Assembly (NCBI RefSeq): GCF_014486695.1
Contig: NZ_JACTAB010000008.1
Span: forward strand, 1-64,000
Direction of reading: 5' to 3'
Origin: Flavobacterium buctense
Lineage (GTDB): Bacteria > Bacteroidota > Bacteroidia > Flavobacteriales > Flavobacteriaceae
Length of the DNA stretch: 64,000 bases
Below the pieces are notes generated by a model that was given only the letters and a program-made list of their open reading frames with translations, searched no databases and was not told the DNA's origin. Positions 20,692 through 29,625 of this stretch are shown here, piece after piece; within the stretch, counting starts at the first letter, position 1, and the number at the start of each line of letters is the position of its first letter. Both the position numbers and the translations under genes were made by a program.

Positions 20692-20699
20692 CAAAATTA
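20692..20699 (-). promoter_or_regulatory. Putative -7 box upstream of carA
   Basis: The minus strand reads TAATTTTG (TAnnTTTG), 38 nt before the carA ATG. The leader between them holds several TTGTA words. No -33 TTG is evident. Confidence 0.4.
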
Positions 20700-20762
20700 A
20701 TTTATTGTACTGTGATAATAAAATGGAATTGTAAAAGTTTATAAACATTCCTTTAGATTCTT

Positions 20763-20851
20763 TTTAGCCCTGATTGCAGCGGCTACCATGTAGCGCGGAA
20801 AGCAGGAATATGGATGGCTGATAAATCCCGAACCTTTCGCTCCTGACTTTT
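20763..20851 (+). repeat. Dispersed intergenic repeat, copy B
   Basis: An 89-bp element read on the plus strand. It starts TTTAGCCCTGATTGCAG, has the central block GCGGAAAGCAGGAATA, then CTGATAAATCCCGAACC and TTCGCTCCTGACTTTT. It lies between the carA promoter and the terminator of the ribosomal operon, antisense to both. Confidence 0.85.
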
Positions 20852-20877
20852 ACACTTCCTCTTTGTTCCCTTAAAGC

Positions 20878-20911
20878 CAAAAAAAAAGGATAAACAAAAC
20901 GTTTATCCTTT
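20878..20911 (-). terminator. Terminator of the ribosomal protein super-operon
   Basis: A perfect 11-bp stem, AAAGGATAAAC (20885-20895) and GTTTATCCTTT (20901-20911), has a 5-nt loop and, in minus-strand sense, a run of U. It lies 21 nt after the rplQ stop. Confidence 0.93.
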
Positions 20912-20932
20912 ATATTTAAGAATGGGCAACCA

Positions 20933-21586
20933 TTAGGCTTGCTCGTCTTTAGATTCTTCATCAGCCGGAGTTTCCGGAGTTTCGTCGGCAGGAGTTTCTT
21001 CTACTTCTGCTACTGCAGGAGTTTCTTCAACAACTTCCGGAGTTTCAACTTCAGCAACTGGAGTTTCAACTACCGCTTCTTCTACTGCCGGAGCAGCTTC
21101 TTCAACGATTGGAGCAACTTCTTCTACAACTGGTGCAGGAGCAGCAGGAGTGGCAACAGGTGCAGTGGTTTTCTTAGCACGACGTGTTCTACCTTTTTTC
21201 TCTTCTTTTTTACCTCCGTTGTATAGTTCGTTAAAGTCTACTAACTCGATCATGGCCATATCAGCGTTATCTCCAAGACGGTTACCCATTTTGATGATAC
21301 GAGTATATCCACCCGGACGATCTCCAACTTTCGCAGCTACGTCTCTGAATAATTCAGTTACGGCGTATTTGTTGCGTAAGTAAGCGAAAACGATACGTCT
21401 GTTGTGCGTAGTATCTTCTTTTGATTTTGTTACCAATGGCTCAACAAATTGTTTAAGCGCTTTAGCTTTAGCAACAGTAGTATTAATACGTTTGTGCTCG
21501 ATAAGAGAACAAGCCATATTAGCCAACATAGATTTTCTATGTCCGGTCTGTCTGCTTAAGTGATTTACTTTTTTTCCGTGTCTCAT
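20933..21586 (-). CDS. rplQ: 50S ribosomal protein L17 with long acidic C-terminal tail
   Basis: bL17, 217 residues. The conserved core (1-115) opens [20 protein letters not shown]. The usual bacterial length is about 115-130 residues. Here the core is followed by a basic patch ([12 protein letters not shown], about 126-138) and then about 80 residues made almost only of Ala, Pro, Val, Thr and Glu, ending ESKDEQA. The tail is low-complexity and should be disordered; extended L17 proteins are seen in other flavobacteria. Last gene of the operon, 61 nt after rpoA, with a hairpin in that gap. Confidence 0.96.
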   Translation of the reverse strand: MRHGKKVNHLSRQTGHRKSMLANMACSLIEHKRINTTVAKAKALKQFVEPLVTKSKEDTTHNRRIVFAYLRNKYAVTELFRDVAAKVGDRPGGYTRIIKMGNRLGDNADMAMIELVDFNELYNGGKKEEKKGRTRRAKKTTAPVATPAAPAPVVEEVAPIVEEAAPAVEEAVVETPVAEVETPEVVEETPAVAEVEETPADETPETPADEESKDEQA

Positions 21587-21602
21587 GACGTGTTTTTTTA
21601 AC

Positions 21603-21643
21603 CTTCATCTTGCTCAATCCACCTTGGAGAGCAAAATATGAAG
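21603..21643 (-). promoter_or_regulatory. Candidate structured RNA leader of rplQ
   Basis: The 61-nt rpoA-rplQ gap folds, by eye, into one long hairpin. CTTCAT (21603-21608) pairs with ATGAAG (21638-21643), GCTC (21612-21615) with GAGC (21629-21632), and TCCA (21618-21621) with TGGA (21625-21628), closing a 3-nt loop. The internal loops are asymmetric. There is no U-tract of a terminator directly after it, so an autoregulatory binding site is plausible. Confidence 0.55.
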
Positions 21644-21647
21644 TAAT

Positions 21648-22640
21648 TTATTCTTTATCTAATTTGTATTTACCTAAATCCATTCCGAACGTTAAATTCT
21701 TATTGGCAACCAATTCGTCTAACTCGGTTAGCGATTTTTTACCAAAATTACGGAACTTCATCAAGTCGTTTTTGTTGAAAGATACAAGATCTCCAAGGGT
21801 GTCAACTTCGGCTGCTTTCAAACAGTTCAATGCTCTTACTGATAAGTCCATATCAACCAATTTGGTTTTCAATAACTGTCTCATGTGTAATGATTCTTCG
21901 TCGTAAGACTCTGTTTGAGCAATTTCATCAGCTTCAAGAGTAATTCTCTCATCGGAGAATAACATAAAGTGGTGAATTAAAACTTTGGCAGCTTCTGTTA
22001 AGGCATCTTTTGGATTGATTGAACCATCAGTTTTGATTTCGAAAACTAATTTTTCATAATCTGTTTTTTGCTCCACACGGAAGTTTTCAATGGCGTATTT
22101 TACATTTTTTACCGGAGTAAAAATAGAGTCTGTAAAAATAGTACCAATGGCTGCATTTTGTTTTTTGTTCTCCTCAGCAGGAACATAACCACGACCTTTC
22201 TCGATCGTTAATTCCATGTTTAGGTTAACTTTGCTATCCAAGTTACAAATTACCAATTCCGGGTTTAACACCTGGAAACCGGAGATGAATTTTTGAAAAT
22301 CACCTGCTGTAATTTGGTCTTTTCCTGAGATTGAGATAGAAACCGTTTCATTATCTACATCTTCGATCTGACGTTTGAAACGTACTTGTTTAAGATTAAG
22401 GATAATTTCGGTAACATCTTCAACAACTCCTGAAATGGTAGAAAACTCATGCTCAACTCCTTCGATACGAACCGAAGTAATGGCATAACCTTCTAACGCA
22501 GAAAGTAAAACTCTTCTAAGTGCATTACCAACGGTCAATCCGTATCCCGGTTCTAAAGGTCTGAATTCAAACTTACCTTCAAAATCGGTTGAATCGATCA
22601 TGATAACTTTATCGGGCTTCTGAAAATTAAATATTGCCAT
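21648..22640 (-). CDS. rpoA: DNA-directed RNA polymerase subunit alpha
   Basis: A 330-residue alpha subunit. The N-terminal assembly domain has [20 protein letters not shown] and [13 protein letters not shown]. After a short linker, the C-terminal domain has the helix-hairpin-helix region around [20 protein letters not shown] and [14 protein letters not shown]. Length is typical. It lies 23 nt after rpsD in the alpha-operon order rpsM-rpsK-rpsD-rpoA-rplQ. Confidence 0.98.
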   Translation of the reverse strand: MAIFNFQKPDKVIMIDSTDFEGKFEFRPLEPGYGLTVGNALRRVLLSALEGYAITSVRIEGVEHEFSTISGVVEDVTEIILNLKQVRFKRQIEDVDNETVSISISGKDQITAGDFQKFISGFQVLNPELVICNLDSKVNLNMELTIEKGRGYVPAEENKKQNAAIGTIFTDSIFTPVKNVKYAIENFRVEQKTDYEKLVFEIKTDGSINPKDALTEAAKVLIHHFMLFSDERITLEADEIAQTESYDEESLHMRQLLKTKLVDMDLSVRALNCLKAAEVDTLGDLVSFNKNDLMKFRNFGKKSLTELDELVANKNLTFGMDLGKYKLDKE

Positions 22641-22663
22641 ATAATTTAGACTATTGTCAATTA

Positions 22664-23269
22664 TTATTTGTTGTACAACTCTACGATTAATTGTTCTTTA
22701 ATGTTTTCTGGGATTTGAAGTCTTTGAGGAACAGAAACAAAAGTTCCTTCTTTAGTATCATTATTCCAAGTAATCCACTCATATACATGAGAAGAGTTGG
22801 CTAATGAACGCTCGATAGCTTCAACAGATTTAGATTTTTCACGAACAGCAACTTTGTCACCTGGTTTCAAGTGGTAAGAAGGGATATTTACCAATTCTCC
22901 GTTTACAGTGATGTGACGGTGAGAAACGATTTGTCTTGCCGCTCTTCTTGAAGGTGCAATTCCCATTCTGAATACAACGTTATCTAAACGAGCTTCGCAT
23001 AATTGTAAAAGGATTTCACCTGTTACACCTTTAGAAGCTGCTGCTTTTTCGAAAAGGTTTCTGAATTGTTTTTCTAAAATACCGTAAGAGTATTTAGCTT
23101 TTTGCTTTTCCATTAACTGGACAGCGTACTCAGATTTTTTACCTCTTTTTTTAGCCATCCCGTGTTGTCCAGGAGGATAATTTCTTTTTTCGAAGGATTT
23201 GTCTTCTCCGAAAATTGCTTCGCCAAATTTACGAGCAATTCTAGTTTGTGGACCAGTATATCTTGCCAT
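22664..23269 (-). CDS. rpsD: 30S ribosomal protein S4
   Basis: uS4, 201 residues, a primary 16S rRNA-binding protein. It has the N-terminal [20 protein letters not shown] and the S4 RNA-binding domain [14 protein letters not shown]...[17 protein letters not shown]. The N-terminal zinc-binding cysteines of some S4 proteins are absent. S4 is the autorepressor of the alpha operon in other bacteria, and here its gene follows the longest gap in the operon (115 nt), which can form a strong two-part helix. Confidence 0.97.
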   Translation of the reverse strand: MARYTGPQTRIARKFGEAIFGEDKSFEKRNYPPGQHGMAKKRGKKSEYAVQLMEKQKAKYSYGILEKQFRNLFEKAAASKGVTGEILLQLCEARLDNVVFRMGIAPSRRAARQIVSHRHITVNGELVNIPSYHLKPGDKVAVREKSKSVEAIERSLANSSHVYEWITWNNDTKEGTFVSVPQRLQIPENIKEQLIVELYNK

Positions 23270-23282
23270 TTTAAATTGTTTT

Positions 23283-23337
23283 AAGATTGAGATTATGAAT
23301 TCAGGTCACATCCTTCGATAATCTATTCGCCAATCTT
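23283..23337 (-). promoter_or_regulatory. Candidate structured RNA leader of rpsD
   Basis: The rpsK-rpsD gap contains two perfectly complementary, nested 7-bp helices. AAGATTG (23283-23289) pairs with CAATCTT (23331-23337), and directly inside it AGATTAT (23290-23296) pairs with ATAATCT (23318-23324). A 6-nt bulge (23325-23330) lies on one strand and the apical loop is 21 nt. It ends 13 nt before the S4 start codon. This is the place expected for an S4-binding regulatory leader; from memory, S4 leader motifs have been described in Bacteroidia. Confidence 0.65.
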
Positions 23338-23384
23338 GATTATACTTATTACTTGTTTAATTGATTGAAATAAATTCAATAAAA

Positions 23385-23768
23385 TTATACTCTACGTCTT
23401 TTAGGAGGACGACATCCGTTGTGAGGCATTGGCGTAACGTCGATAATTTCGGTTACTTCAATTCCTGAGTTATGAATAGATCTGATAGCAGACTCACGTC
23501 CGTTACCCGGTCCTTTTACATAAACTTTTACTTTTTTAAGACCAGCTTCTAAAGCCACCTTTCCACAATCTTCTGCGGCCATTTGAGCTGCGTATGGAGT
23601 GTTCTTTTTAGAACCTCTGAAGCCCATTTTACCGGCTGAAGACCAAGAGATAACTTCACCTTTTTTGTTTGTTAACGAAATGATGATGTTATTAAAGGTA
23701 GCATTAATATGAGCTTCACCCGTTGATTCAACGATAACTTTACGTTTTTTTGCAGTTGCTTTAGCCAT
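23385..23768 (-). CDS. rpsK: 30S ribosomal protein S11
   Basis: uS11, 127 residues, part of the platform of the small subunit near the mRNA exit. Family motifs include [40 protein letters not shown] and the C-terminal [18 protein letters not shown]. It begins 8 nt after rpsM. Confidence 0.98.
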   Translation of the reverse strand: MAKATAKKRKVIVESTGEAHINATFNNIIISLTNKKGEVISWSSAGKMGFRGSKKNTPYAAQMAAEDCGKVALEAGLKKVKVYVKGPGNGRESAIRSIHNSGIEVTEIIDVTPMPHNGCRPPKRRRV

Positions 23769-23776
23769 ATTACTTA

Positions 23777-24151
23777 TTATTTAGTTGCTTTTTTCTTGTT
23801 AGCAACAGTTTTTCTTTTACCTTTTCTTGTTCTAGAGTTGTTCTTAGTTCTTTGTCCTCTTAAAGGAAGACCAGATCTGTGACGGATACCTCTATAACAT
23901 CCAATATCCATTAAACGTTTAATGTGCAATGAAACTTCTGAACGAAGCTCACCTTCAATTTTGTAATATGATACCGCATCACGGATTCCTCCGATTTCGT
24001 CATCATTCCAATCTTGAACTTTTTTATCTTGGCTCACTTGAGCTTTTTCTAAAATCTCAATAGCTCTACTTCTACCTACTCCGAAGATATAGGTTAAAGC
24101 GATAACTCCTCTTTTGTTTTTTGGGATGTCTACCCCTGCTATTCTTGCCAT
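23777..24151 (-). CDS. rpsM: 30S ribosomal protein S13
   Basis: uS13, 124 residues, in the head of the small subunit at the bridges to the large subunit. It starts [19 protein letters not shown], has the helix-hairpin-helix IFGVGRSRA, and the conserved [20 protein letters not shown] before a basic C-terminus. It begins 2 nt after rpmJ. Confidence 0.98.
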   Translation of the reverse strand: MARIAGVDIPKNKRGVIALTYIFGVGRSRAIEILEKAQVSQDKKVQDWNDDEIGGIRDAVSYYKIEGELRSEVSLHIKRLMDIGCYRGIRHRSGLPLRGQRTKNNSRTRKGKRKTVANKKKATK

Positions 24152-24153
24152 AA

Positions 24154-24270
24154 CTATCCTTGTCTTTGTTTAAATCTAGGATTCTTTTTGTTGATTACGT
24201 ATAATCTGCCTTTTCTTCGTACAATCTTGCACTCGGCACTTCTTTTTTTAACTGATGCTCTTACTTTCAT
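24154..24270 (-). CDS. rpmJ: 50S ribosomal protein L36
   Basis: bL36, 38 residues, translated here directly from the minus strand: it starts [15 protein letters not shown] and ends [11 protein letters not shown]. Zinc-type L36 has Cys11, Cys14, Cys27 and His32. Here only Cys14 remains, position 11 is Ser and there is no other Cys or His, so it should not bind zinc. It lies between infA (10 nt) and rpsM (2 nt), its usual place. Confidence 0.97.
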   Translation of the reverse strand: MKVRASVKKRSAECKIVRRKGRLYVINKKNPRFKQRQG

Positions 24271-24280
24271 TGTAATACTT

Positions 24281-24496
24281 TTAATATCTATAAGTAATTC
24301 TTGCTTTTGACAAATCGTAAGGGCTCATTTCCAGTTTCACTTTGTCACCAGGTAACAATTTGATGTAATGCATACGCATTTTACCAGAAATATGAGCAAT
24401 TACAACGTGTCCGTTTTCTAATTCTACACGGAACATTGCATTTGACAATGCTTCGATTATTGATCCGTCTTGTTCTATTGCTGATTGTTTTGCCAT
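24281..24496 (-). CDS. infA: Translation initiation factor IF-1
   Basis: A 71-residue OB-fold factor that binds the A site of the small subunit during initiation. It matches the family throughout: [20 protein letters not shown], then [20 protein letters not shown], then [19 protein letters not shown] and ARITYRY. It begins 5 nt after secY, as in many spc operons. Confidence 0.98.
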   Translation of the reverse strand: MAKQSAIEQDGSIIEALSNAMFRVELENGHVVIAHISGKMRMHYIKLLPGDKVKLEMSPYDLSKARITYRY

Positions 24497-24501
24497 AAAA
24501 A

Positions 24502-25845
24502 TTAAGCTACTGCTTTTCTATTTTTACCAGTCTTCATCAATCCGTCATAGTGTTTATTCAATAAATAAGAATTTATTTGTTGAATAGTATCGATAGCAAC
24601 ACCAACCATAATGATTAATGAAGTACCACCATAGAACATAGCCCATGATTGTTGTACATCAAGACTAACAACAATCGCCGGGAACACAGCAATTAATGCT
24701 AAAAATAACGAACCTGGGAATGTTATAAGAGACATGATTCTATCTAAGAAATCTGCAGTTTCAATACCAGGTTTAATACCAGGAATAAAACCACCACTTC
24801 TTTTTAAATCATCGGCCATTTTGTTTGTTGGAACTGTAATTGCAGTATAGAAGAAAGTGAAAATCAAAATCAACAATGCAAAAACTAAGTTGTACCAAAA
24901 TCCGAACATATTACTAAACGTACCAGCAATAGATTGTGACGTTTCAGAATTTGAAAGTCCAGCTACAGCTGCCGGTATAAACATAATAGCCTGTGCAAAG
25001 ATGATTGGCATAACTCCAGCAGAATTCAATTTTAGTGGAATCCACTGTCTGTTTCCTCCTAATGAATCTTGTTCGAAATCACCGGCTGTTGTACGACGAG
25101 CATATTGTACCGGAATCTTTCTAACGGCCATTACCAATAGAACACAAGCAATGATTACCAATAACCAAACGATGATTTCAAGTACTAATAACATTGGACC
25201 TCCATTATTGTTGGTCACTTTAGAAGTAAATTCTTGAAATAGAGCTTGTGGTAATCTGGCAAGGATTCCTACCATAATTAATAGGGAAATACCATTACCA
25301 ATACCTTTATCTGTAATTTTTTCACCTAACCACATGGCAAATATTGTACCTGTAGTCAGAATTAATACTGAAGAGAACAAAAATTGGAAAGAATCAAATC
25401 CTAAAAGGAAAGCACTTGGAGGCAAGGTAGTATAAAGGTTATAAATATAGCCCGGACCTTGTACCAATGTGATTAAGATGGTTAACCATCTTGTAATTTG
25501 ATTCAATCTTTTTCTGCCACTTTCGCCATCTTTTTGCAATTTCTGCAAATAAGGAATAGCGATTCCCATTAATTGAACAACAATTGAAGCTGAGATGTAA
25601 GGCATAATACCTAATGCAAAAACAGATGCTTTAGAGAAAGCTCCACCGGTAAACATGTCTAGTATTGATCCAATACCTTGGTCTGTTTGACCAGCTAAGT
25701 TTTCTAATTGTGTTGCATCAATTCCCGGAAGAGTAACATGCGCTCCAAATCTATAAACCAATAACAGACCAAGAGTCATCAAGATTCTGTTTTTCAGTTC
25801 TTCTATTTTCCAAACATTATTTAATGATTCAAAAAATTTCTTCAT
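24502..25845 (-). CDS. secY: Preprotein translocase subunit SecY
   Basis: A 447-residue channel subunit of the SecYEG translocon, with about ten membrane segments. The N-terminal region has [22 protein letters not shown], the plug region follows ([20 protein letters not shown]), and the conserved cytoplasmic loop carries the basic [10 protein letters not shown]-terminal YAMF-type residues ([16 protein letters not shown]) also fit. It begins 11 nt after rplO at the end of the spc gene set. Confidence 0.98.
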   Translation of the reverse strand: MKKFFESLNNVWKIEELKNRILMTLGLLLVYRFGAHVTLPGIDATQLENLAGQTDQGIGSILDMFTGGAFSKASVFALGIMPYISASIVVQLMGIAIPYLQKLQKDGESGRKRLNQITRWLTILITLVQGPGYIYNLYTTLPPSAFLLGFDSFQFLFSSVLILTTGTIFAMWLGEKITDKGIGNGISLLIMVGILARLPQALFQEFTSKVTNNNGGPMLLVLEIIVWLLVIIACVLLVMAVRKIPVQYARRTTAGDFEQDSLGGNRQWIPLKLNSAGVMPIIFAQAIMFIPAAVAGLSNSETSQSIAGTFSNMFGFWYNLVFALLILIFTFFYTAITVPTNKMADDLKRSGGFIPGIKPGIETADFLDRIMSLITFPGSLFLALIAVFPAIVVSLDVQQSWAMFYGGTSLIIMVGVAIDTIQQINSYLLNKHYDGLMKTGKNRKAVA

Positions 25846-25856
25846 TGTTCTAATAA

Positions 25857-26309
25857 TTATAAGGTTACAGCTTCACCACCGGCAGCTTCAATAGCCGCTT
25901 TAGCAGTTGCAGTAAATTTGTGAGCAGTTACTTTTAATTTTGCTTTTAATTCTCCTCTTCCTAAAATCTTAACCAATTCGTTTTTAGTAGCCAAACGAGT
26001 TTCTACATATACTGTAAAATCTACAGTATCTGTAACTGTTCCGTTGTCTACTAATAACTGAAGCGCATCAAGATTAATCCCTTGATATTCTTTACGGTTG
26101 ATGTTTGTGAAACCAAACTTAGGCACACGTCTTTGAAGTGGCATTTGTCCACCTTCAAAACCAATCTTTTTAGAATAACCAGAACGAGACTTTGCTCCTT
26201 TGTGACCACGTGCAGCGGTACCACCTTTACCAGAACCTTCTCCTCTACCTAATCTTTTATTTTGATTGTGTGTAGAACCTTCAGCAGGTTGTAAGTTACT
26301 TAAATTCAT
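25857..26309 (-). CDS. rplO: 50S ribosomal protein L15
   Basis: uL15, 150 residues. It starts MNLSNLQPAEGSTHNQNKRL and has the glycine-rich GRGEGSGKGGTAARGHKGAK and FEGGQMPLQRRVPKFGF. I chose the ATG at 26309; an adjacent upstream GTG would add one residue. It begins 12 nt after rpmD. Confidence 0.97.
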   Translation of the reverse strand: MNLSNLQPAEGSTHNQNKRLGRGEGSGKGGTAARGHKGAKSRSGYSKKIGFEGGQMPLQRRVPKFGFTNINRKEYQGINLDALQLLVDNGTVTDTVDFTVYVETRLATKNELVKILGRGELKAKLKVTAHKFTATAKAAIEAAGGEAVTL

Positions 26310-26321
26310 CACTATGATTTG

Positions 26322-26504
26322 TTATTTAACTTCCTCTACGGAAACTAAGTGTTTAACTTTATTTATCATTCCAAGGATAGCTGGATTTGAATCATGCTCC
26401 ACAACCTGTCCCATTTTACGAAGACCTAAAGCCTCTAATCCTCTCTTTTGTGTAAGAGGACAATTGATTTTGCTTCTAACTTGTTTTACTAATAATTTAG
26501 CCAT
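26322..26504 (-). CDS. rpmD: 50S ribosomal protein L30
   Basis: uL30, 60 residues, the short bacterial form. It has [20 protein letters not shown] and [20 protein letters not shown], the usual L30 core. It sits between rpsE and rplO with 12-nt gaps on both sides. Confidence 0.97.
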   Translation of the reverse strand: MAKLLVKQVRSKINCPLTQKRGLEALGLRKMGQVVEHDSNPAILGMINKVKHLVSVEEVK

Positions 26505-26516
26505 AATTTCCTTGAA

Positions 26517-27038
26517 TTAACCTTTAAAAACTTTTTCTAAAGAAATACCTCTTTGTTTTGCAACAGTAACGGCACTTCTCATTTGTAATAAAGCATCAAA
26601 AGTTGCTTTTACCACGTTGTGAGGGTTTGATGAACCTTGTGATTTTGACAATACATCATGGATACCAACCGACTCAAGAACTGAACGAACAGCTCCACCA
26701 GCGATTACTCCGGTACCGTGAGATGCAGGCATCAAAAATACTGCTGCTCCACCAAATTTTCCTTTTTGTTCGTGAGGTACTGATTGACCACTTAAAGGAA
26801 TTCTAACTAAGTTTTTCTTTGCATCTTCTACTGCTTTAGCAATAGCTTCAGAAACGTCTTTAGATTTTCCTAAACCATGTCCAACAACACCGTTTTCATC
26901 ACCTACTACTACAATTGCAGAGAACCCGAAAGCTCTACCACCCTTTGTAACTTTGGTAACACGATTTACACTTACCAGACGATCTTTTAATTCAAGACCG
27001 CTAGGTTTTACTAATTCTACATTTTTGTATTTAGACAT
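26517..27038 (-). CDS. rpsE: 30S ribosomal protein S5
   Basis: uS5, 173 residues, involved in decoding fidelity and mRNA unwinding. The N-terminal double-stranded RNA-binding domain is seen in [19 protein letters not shown] and [14 protein letters not shown]. The C-terminal domain has [20 protein letters not shown], then [20 protein letters not shown]. It begins 6 nt after rplR. Confidence 0.98.
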   Translation of the reverse strand: MSKYKNVELVKPSGLELKDRLVSVNRVTKVTKGGRAFGFSAIVVVGDENGVVGHGLGKSKDVSEAIAKAVEDAKKNLVRIPLSGQSVPHEQKGKFGGAAVFLMPASHGTGVIAGGAVRSVLESVGIHDVLSKSQGSSNPHNVVKATFDALLQMRSAVTVAKQRGISLEKVFKG

Positions 27039-27044
27039 AATATA

Positions 27045-27398
27045 TTAGAATTTAAGTCCAGCCGCTCTTGCGCCTTCTGCTAATGATTTAATACGACCGT
27101 GGTACAAATAACCTCCTCTATCGAAAGTTACTTCAGTAATCCCGGCTTTTAACGCTTTTTCTGCTGCAAGTTTTCCAACTGCTGCGGCAACTTCAACGTT
27201 TGTACCTTTAATATCTACTCCTTTATCTTTTGATGAAGCAGCCAATAAAGTAACTCCATTCACATCATCGATTAGTTGTGCGTAGATTTCTTTATTACTT
27301 CTGAATACAGATAATCTTGGTCTAGCAGTAGTACCGCTAACAATCTTTCTGATTCTGAATTTAATTCTTTGTCTTCTTTCAGTTTTTGTTAATGACAT
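27045..27398 (-). CDS. rplR: 50S ribosomal protein L18
   Basis: uL18, 117 residues, a 5S rRNA-binding protein. [20 protein letters not shown] and the C-terminal [20 protein letters not shown] are the family signatures. It begins 11 nt after rplF. Confidence 0.98.
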   Translation of the reverse strand: MSLTKTERRQRIKFRIRKIVSGTTARPRLSVFRSNKEIYAQLIDDVNGVTLLAASSKDKGVDIKGTNVEVAAAVGKLAAEKALKAGITEVTFDRGGYLYHGRIKSLAEGARAAGLKF

Positions 27399-27409
27399 AA
27401 TGCTAATTT

Positions 27410-27952
27410 TTACGCTGATTTACCTGCTTTTCTTCTTAATACTTCACCAACAAACTTAACACCTTTTCCTTTGTAAGGTTCTGGTTTACGGAAACCTCTG
27501 ATTTTGGCAGCGATTTGTCCGATTAATTGTTTGTCGAAAGATGTTAACTTCACGATTGGGTTTTTTCCTTTCTCAGAAATCGTTTCTAATTTTACTTCTG
27601 GAGCAACTTCTAAAACGATATTGTGAGAAAAACCTAAGGCTAAGTCTAATTTTTGTCCTTGATTTGAAGCTCTATAACCAACTCCAACCAATTCTAATTC
27701 TTTGGTAAAACCTTCAGATACACCCACAATCATGTTATTGATTAATGATCTGTATAATCCGTGTTTTGCTCTATGATCTTTACTATCAGATGGTCTTTCT
27801 ACTAGTAGTTGACCTTCTTCAACTTTTACTGTTACGTCTGCGTAATCTTGTGTAAGTTGACCTAATTTTCCTTTAACTGTAATTACTGTTTCACTAACTT
27901 CAACAGTTACACCAGCAGGAATCGAAATTGGATTTTTACCTATTCTTGACAT
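27410..27952 (-). CDS. rplF: 50S ribosomal protein L6
   Basis: uL6, 180 residues, near the factor-binding site of the large subunit. It starts [19 protein letters not shown] and has two related alpha/beta domains; the C-terminal one carries the signature around [17 protein letters not shown]. It begins 16 nt after rpsH. Confidence 0.98.
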   Translation of the reverse strand: MSRIGKNPISIPAGVTVEVSETVITVKGKLGQLTQDYADVTVKVEEGQLLVERPSDSKDHRAKHGLYRSLINNMIVGVSEGFTKELELVGVGYRASNQGQKLDLALGFSHNIVLEVAPEVKLETISEKGKNPIVKLTSFDKQLIGQIAAKIRGFRKPEPYKGKGVKFVGEVLRRKAGKSA

Positions 27953-27968
27953 TGTTTAACTGTTTTAA

Positions 27969-28367
27969 TTAGTATACGTAACAAATTACTTCTCCACCAA
28001 CATTTAATTGCTTAGCTTGTTTCCCGGTCATTAAACCTTTTGAAGTGGAAACAATAGCAATTCCTAATCCGTTAAGGATTCTAGGTAACTTTGATGCACC
28101 GGCATATTTACGTAAACCTGGTTTACTAATTCTTTGGATATCTTTGATTACAGACTCTTTAGTATCTTTATCATACTTCAAAGCGATTTTGATAGTACCT
28201 TGTACAGTACTGTCTTCAAATTTGTAACTTAAGATATATCCTTGATCGAATAAAATCTTTGTGATTTCTTTTTTCAAGTTCGAAGCCGGGATTTCAACCA
28301 CTTTGTGGTTTGCCATCACTGCATTTCTAACTCTCGTAAGATAATCTGCAATTGGATCTGTATACAT
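27969..28367 (-). CDS. rpsH: 30S ribosomal protein S8
   Basis: uS8, 132 residues, a primary binder of the central 16S domain. It starts [20 protein letters not shown] and ends in the signature [20 protein letters not shown] chose the ATG at 28367, which matches the family; a GTG at 28403 would add 12 residues that overlap the leader hairpin. In other bacteria S8 autoregulates the spc operon. Here its gene follows a 104-nt gap with an internal promoter and a hairpin. Confidence 0.97.
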   Translation of the reverse strand: MYTDPIADYLTRVRNAVMANHKVVEIPASNLKKEITKILFDQGYILSYKFEDSTVQGTIKIALKYDKDTKESVIKDIQRISKPGLRKYAGASKLPRILNGLGIAIVSTSKGLMTGKQAKQLNVGGEVICYVY

Positions 28368-28387
28368 ATGTATAAATTTGCGGTTAT

Positions 28388-28417
28388 GGTTTTCAAGAGG
28401 CACTCGCCTAATGAACC
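28388..28417 (-). promoter_or_regulatory. Candidate structured RNA leader of rpsH
   Basis: In the 104-nt rpsN-rpsH gap, AGGC (28398-28401) pairs with GCCT (28406-28409), TTCA (28392-28395) with TGAA (28412-28415) and GG (28388-28389) with CC (28416-28417), with a 2-nt internal loop and a 2-nt bulge. It sits about 20 nt before the S8 start codon and inside the transcript made from the internal promoter. A second 6-bp hairpin (28421-28426 with 28440-28445) lies just upstream. Confidence 0.5.
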
Positions 28418-28447
28418 TTTAACCAATTAAAATTATTTTTTGGTTTG

Positions 28448-28478
28448 CAAAAGTAATAACTTATTGCGAGATTACCAA
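28448..28478 (-). promoter_or_regulatory. Internal promoter upstream of rpsH
   Basis: The minus strand has TTG (28478-28476), 20 nt, then TACTTTTG (28455-28448), a full match to the Bacteroidota promoter TTG-N19-23-TAnnTTTG. The -33 part lies in the 3' end of rpsN. It would give S8 and all downstream genes (rplF to rplQ) their own transcription start. Confidence 0.65.
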
Positions 28479-28741
28479 GAAGCTTTTTTAACTCCCGGGA
28501 TTAATCCGTTATTAGCCATTTCACGGAATGTTACACGTGAAATACCAAATTGACGCATATATCCTCTTGGTCTACCTGTTAATTTGCAACGATTGTGCAT
28601 ACGAACCGGTGAAGCATTTTTTGGTAATTTTTGTAAGCCTTCGTAATCTTTAGCTTCTAATAAAGCTTTTCTTTTCTCAGCGTACTTTGCTACCGTTTTT
28701 TCTCTTTTCACCTCACGGGCTTTCATTGATTCTTTAGCCAT
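28472..28741 (-). CDS. rpsN: 30S ribosomal protein S14
   Basis: uS14, 89 residues, the long zinc-free form: the CxxC...CxxC zinc ribbon of the short form is absent. The C-terminal signature [19 protein letters not shown] is present. It begins 3 nt after rplE, and the 104-nt gap after it holds the internal promoter whose -33 element overlaps its last codons. Confidence 0.98.
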   Translation of the reverse strand: MAKESMKAREVKREKTVAKYAEKRKALLEAKDYEGLQKLPKNASPVRMHNRCKLTGRPRGYMRQFGISRVTFREMANNGLIPGVKKASW

Positions 28742-28744
28742 GTC

Positions 28745-29296
28745 TTAATTCTTTTTAAAAGGTAAACCTAATTCAGCCAATAATGACTTTGCTTCTTTAT
28801 CTGTGTTGGCAGAAGTTACGAATGTAATATCCAAACCTGATATTTTATTTACTTTATCAATATCAATTTCAGGGAAAATGATTTGTTCAGTAACACCAAG
28901 GTTGTAATTACCTCTTCCGTCAAAACCAGTAGCTTTGATCCCGCTAAAATCTCTTACACGTGGTAAAGATGATGTGATAAGTCTATCTAAAAACTCATAC
29001 ATTCTTTCTCCTCTAAGAGTTACTTTGGCACCAATTGGCATACCTTTTCTCAATTTGAAAGACGCAACGTCTTTCTTAGAGATTGTAGATACTGCTTTTT
29101 GTCCAGTTACTTTTGTCAATTCGTCAACTGCATAGTCAACTAATTTTTTATCAGAAACTGCTGCTCCAACGCCACGGCTTAAAACGATTTTTTCCAATTT
29201 AGGAACTTGCATTACGTTTTTATAACCGAATTCTTCTTTAAGGGCAGCAATTACTCTGTCCTTATATTCTTGCTTAAGTCTAGGTGTATATGCCAT
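28745..29296 (-). CDS. rplE: 50S ribosomal protein L5
   Basis: uL5, 183 residues, a 5S rRNA-binding protein of the central protuberance. It has [20 protein letters not shown], then [20 protein letters not shown], and the C-terminal [20 protein letters not shown]. It begins 2 nt after rplX. Confidence 0.98.
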   Translation of the reverse strand: MAYTPRLKQEYKDRVIAALKEEFGYKNVMQVPKLEKIVLSRGVGAAVSDKKLVDYAVDELTKVTGQKAVSTISKKDVASFKLRKGMPIGAKVTLRGERMYEFLDRLITSSLPRVRDFSGIKATGFDGRGNYNLGVTEQIIFPEIDIDKVNKISGLDITFVTSANTDKEAKSLLAELGLPFKKN

Positions 29297-29298
29297 AA

Positions 29299-29613
29299 CT
29301 ATAATACTTGATTAGATTTTTTTGAAAATCTCACTTTCTTATCTCCTTCTGTCTTGATTCCAACTTTAGTTGCTTTTTTAGATTTTGGATCTAACAAAGA
29401 CAAGTTTGAAATATGAATAGGAGCTTCTTTCTTAACAATTCCTCCTTGAGGGTTTTTAGCACTTGGTTTTGTATGTTTCGAAACCATATTTACTCCTTCA
29501 ACGATTGCTTTGTTTTTCTCACGGTCAACACGTAAAACTTTACCTTCAGAACCTTTGTGGTCACCGGCGATAACAGTTACTGTGTCTCCTGATTTTATTT
29601 TTAGCTTTATCAT
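29299..29613 (-). CDS. rplX: 50S ribosomal protein L24
   Basis: uL24, 104 residues, an assembly initiator at the exit tunnel. The N-terminal KOW motif is [19 protein letters not shown], followed by [14 protein letters not shown]. It begins 12 nt after rplN. Confidence 0.98.
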   Translation of the reverse strand: MIKLKIKSGDTVTVIAGDHKGSEGKVLRVDREKNKAIVEGVNMVSKHTKPSAKNPQGGIVKKEAPIHISNLSLLDPKSKKATKVGIKTEGDKKVRFSKKSNQVL

Positions 29614-29625
29614 TTTACTAACGAA

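Noticed and set aside
20764-20961. Open frame of 65 codons on the minus strand after rplQ
   Set aside because: It is made of repeat copy B, the operon terminator and the 3' end of rplQ in another frame, so it is not a gene.
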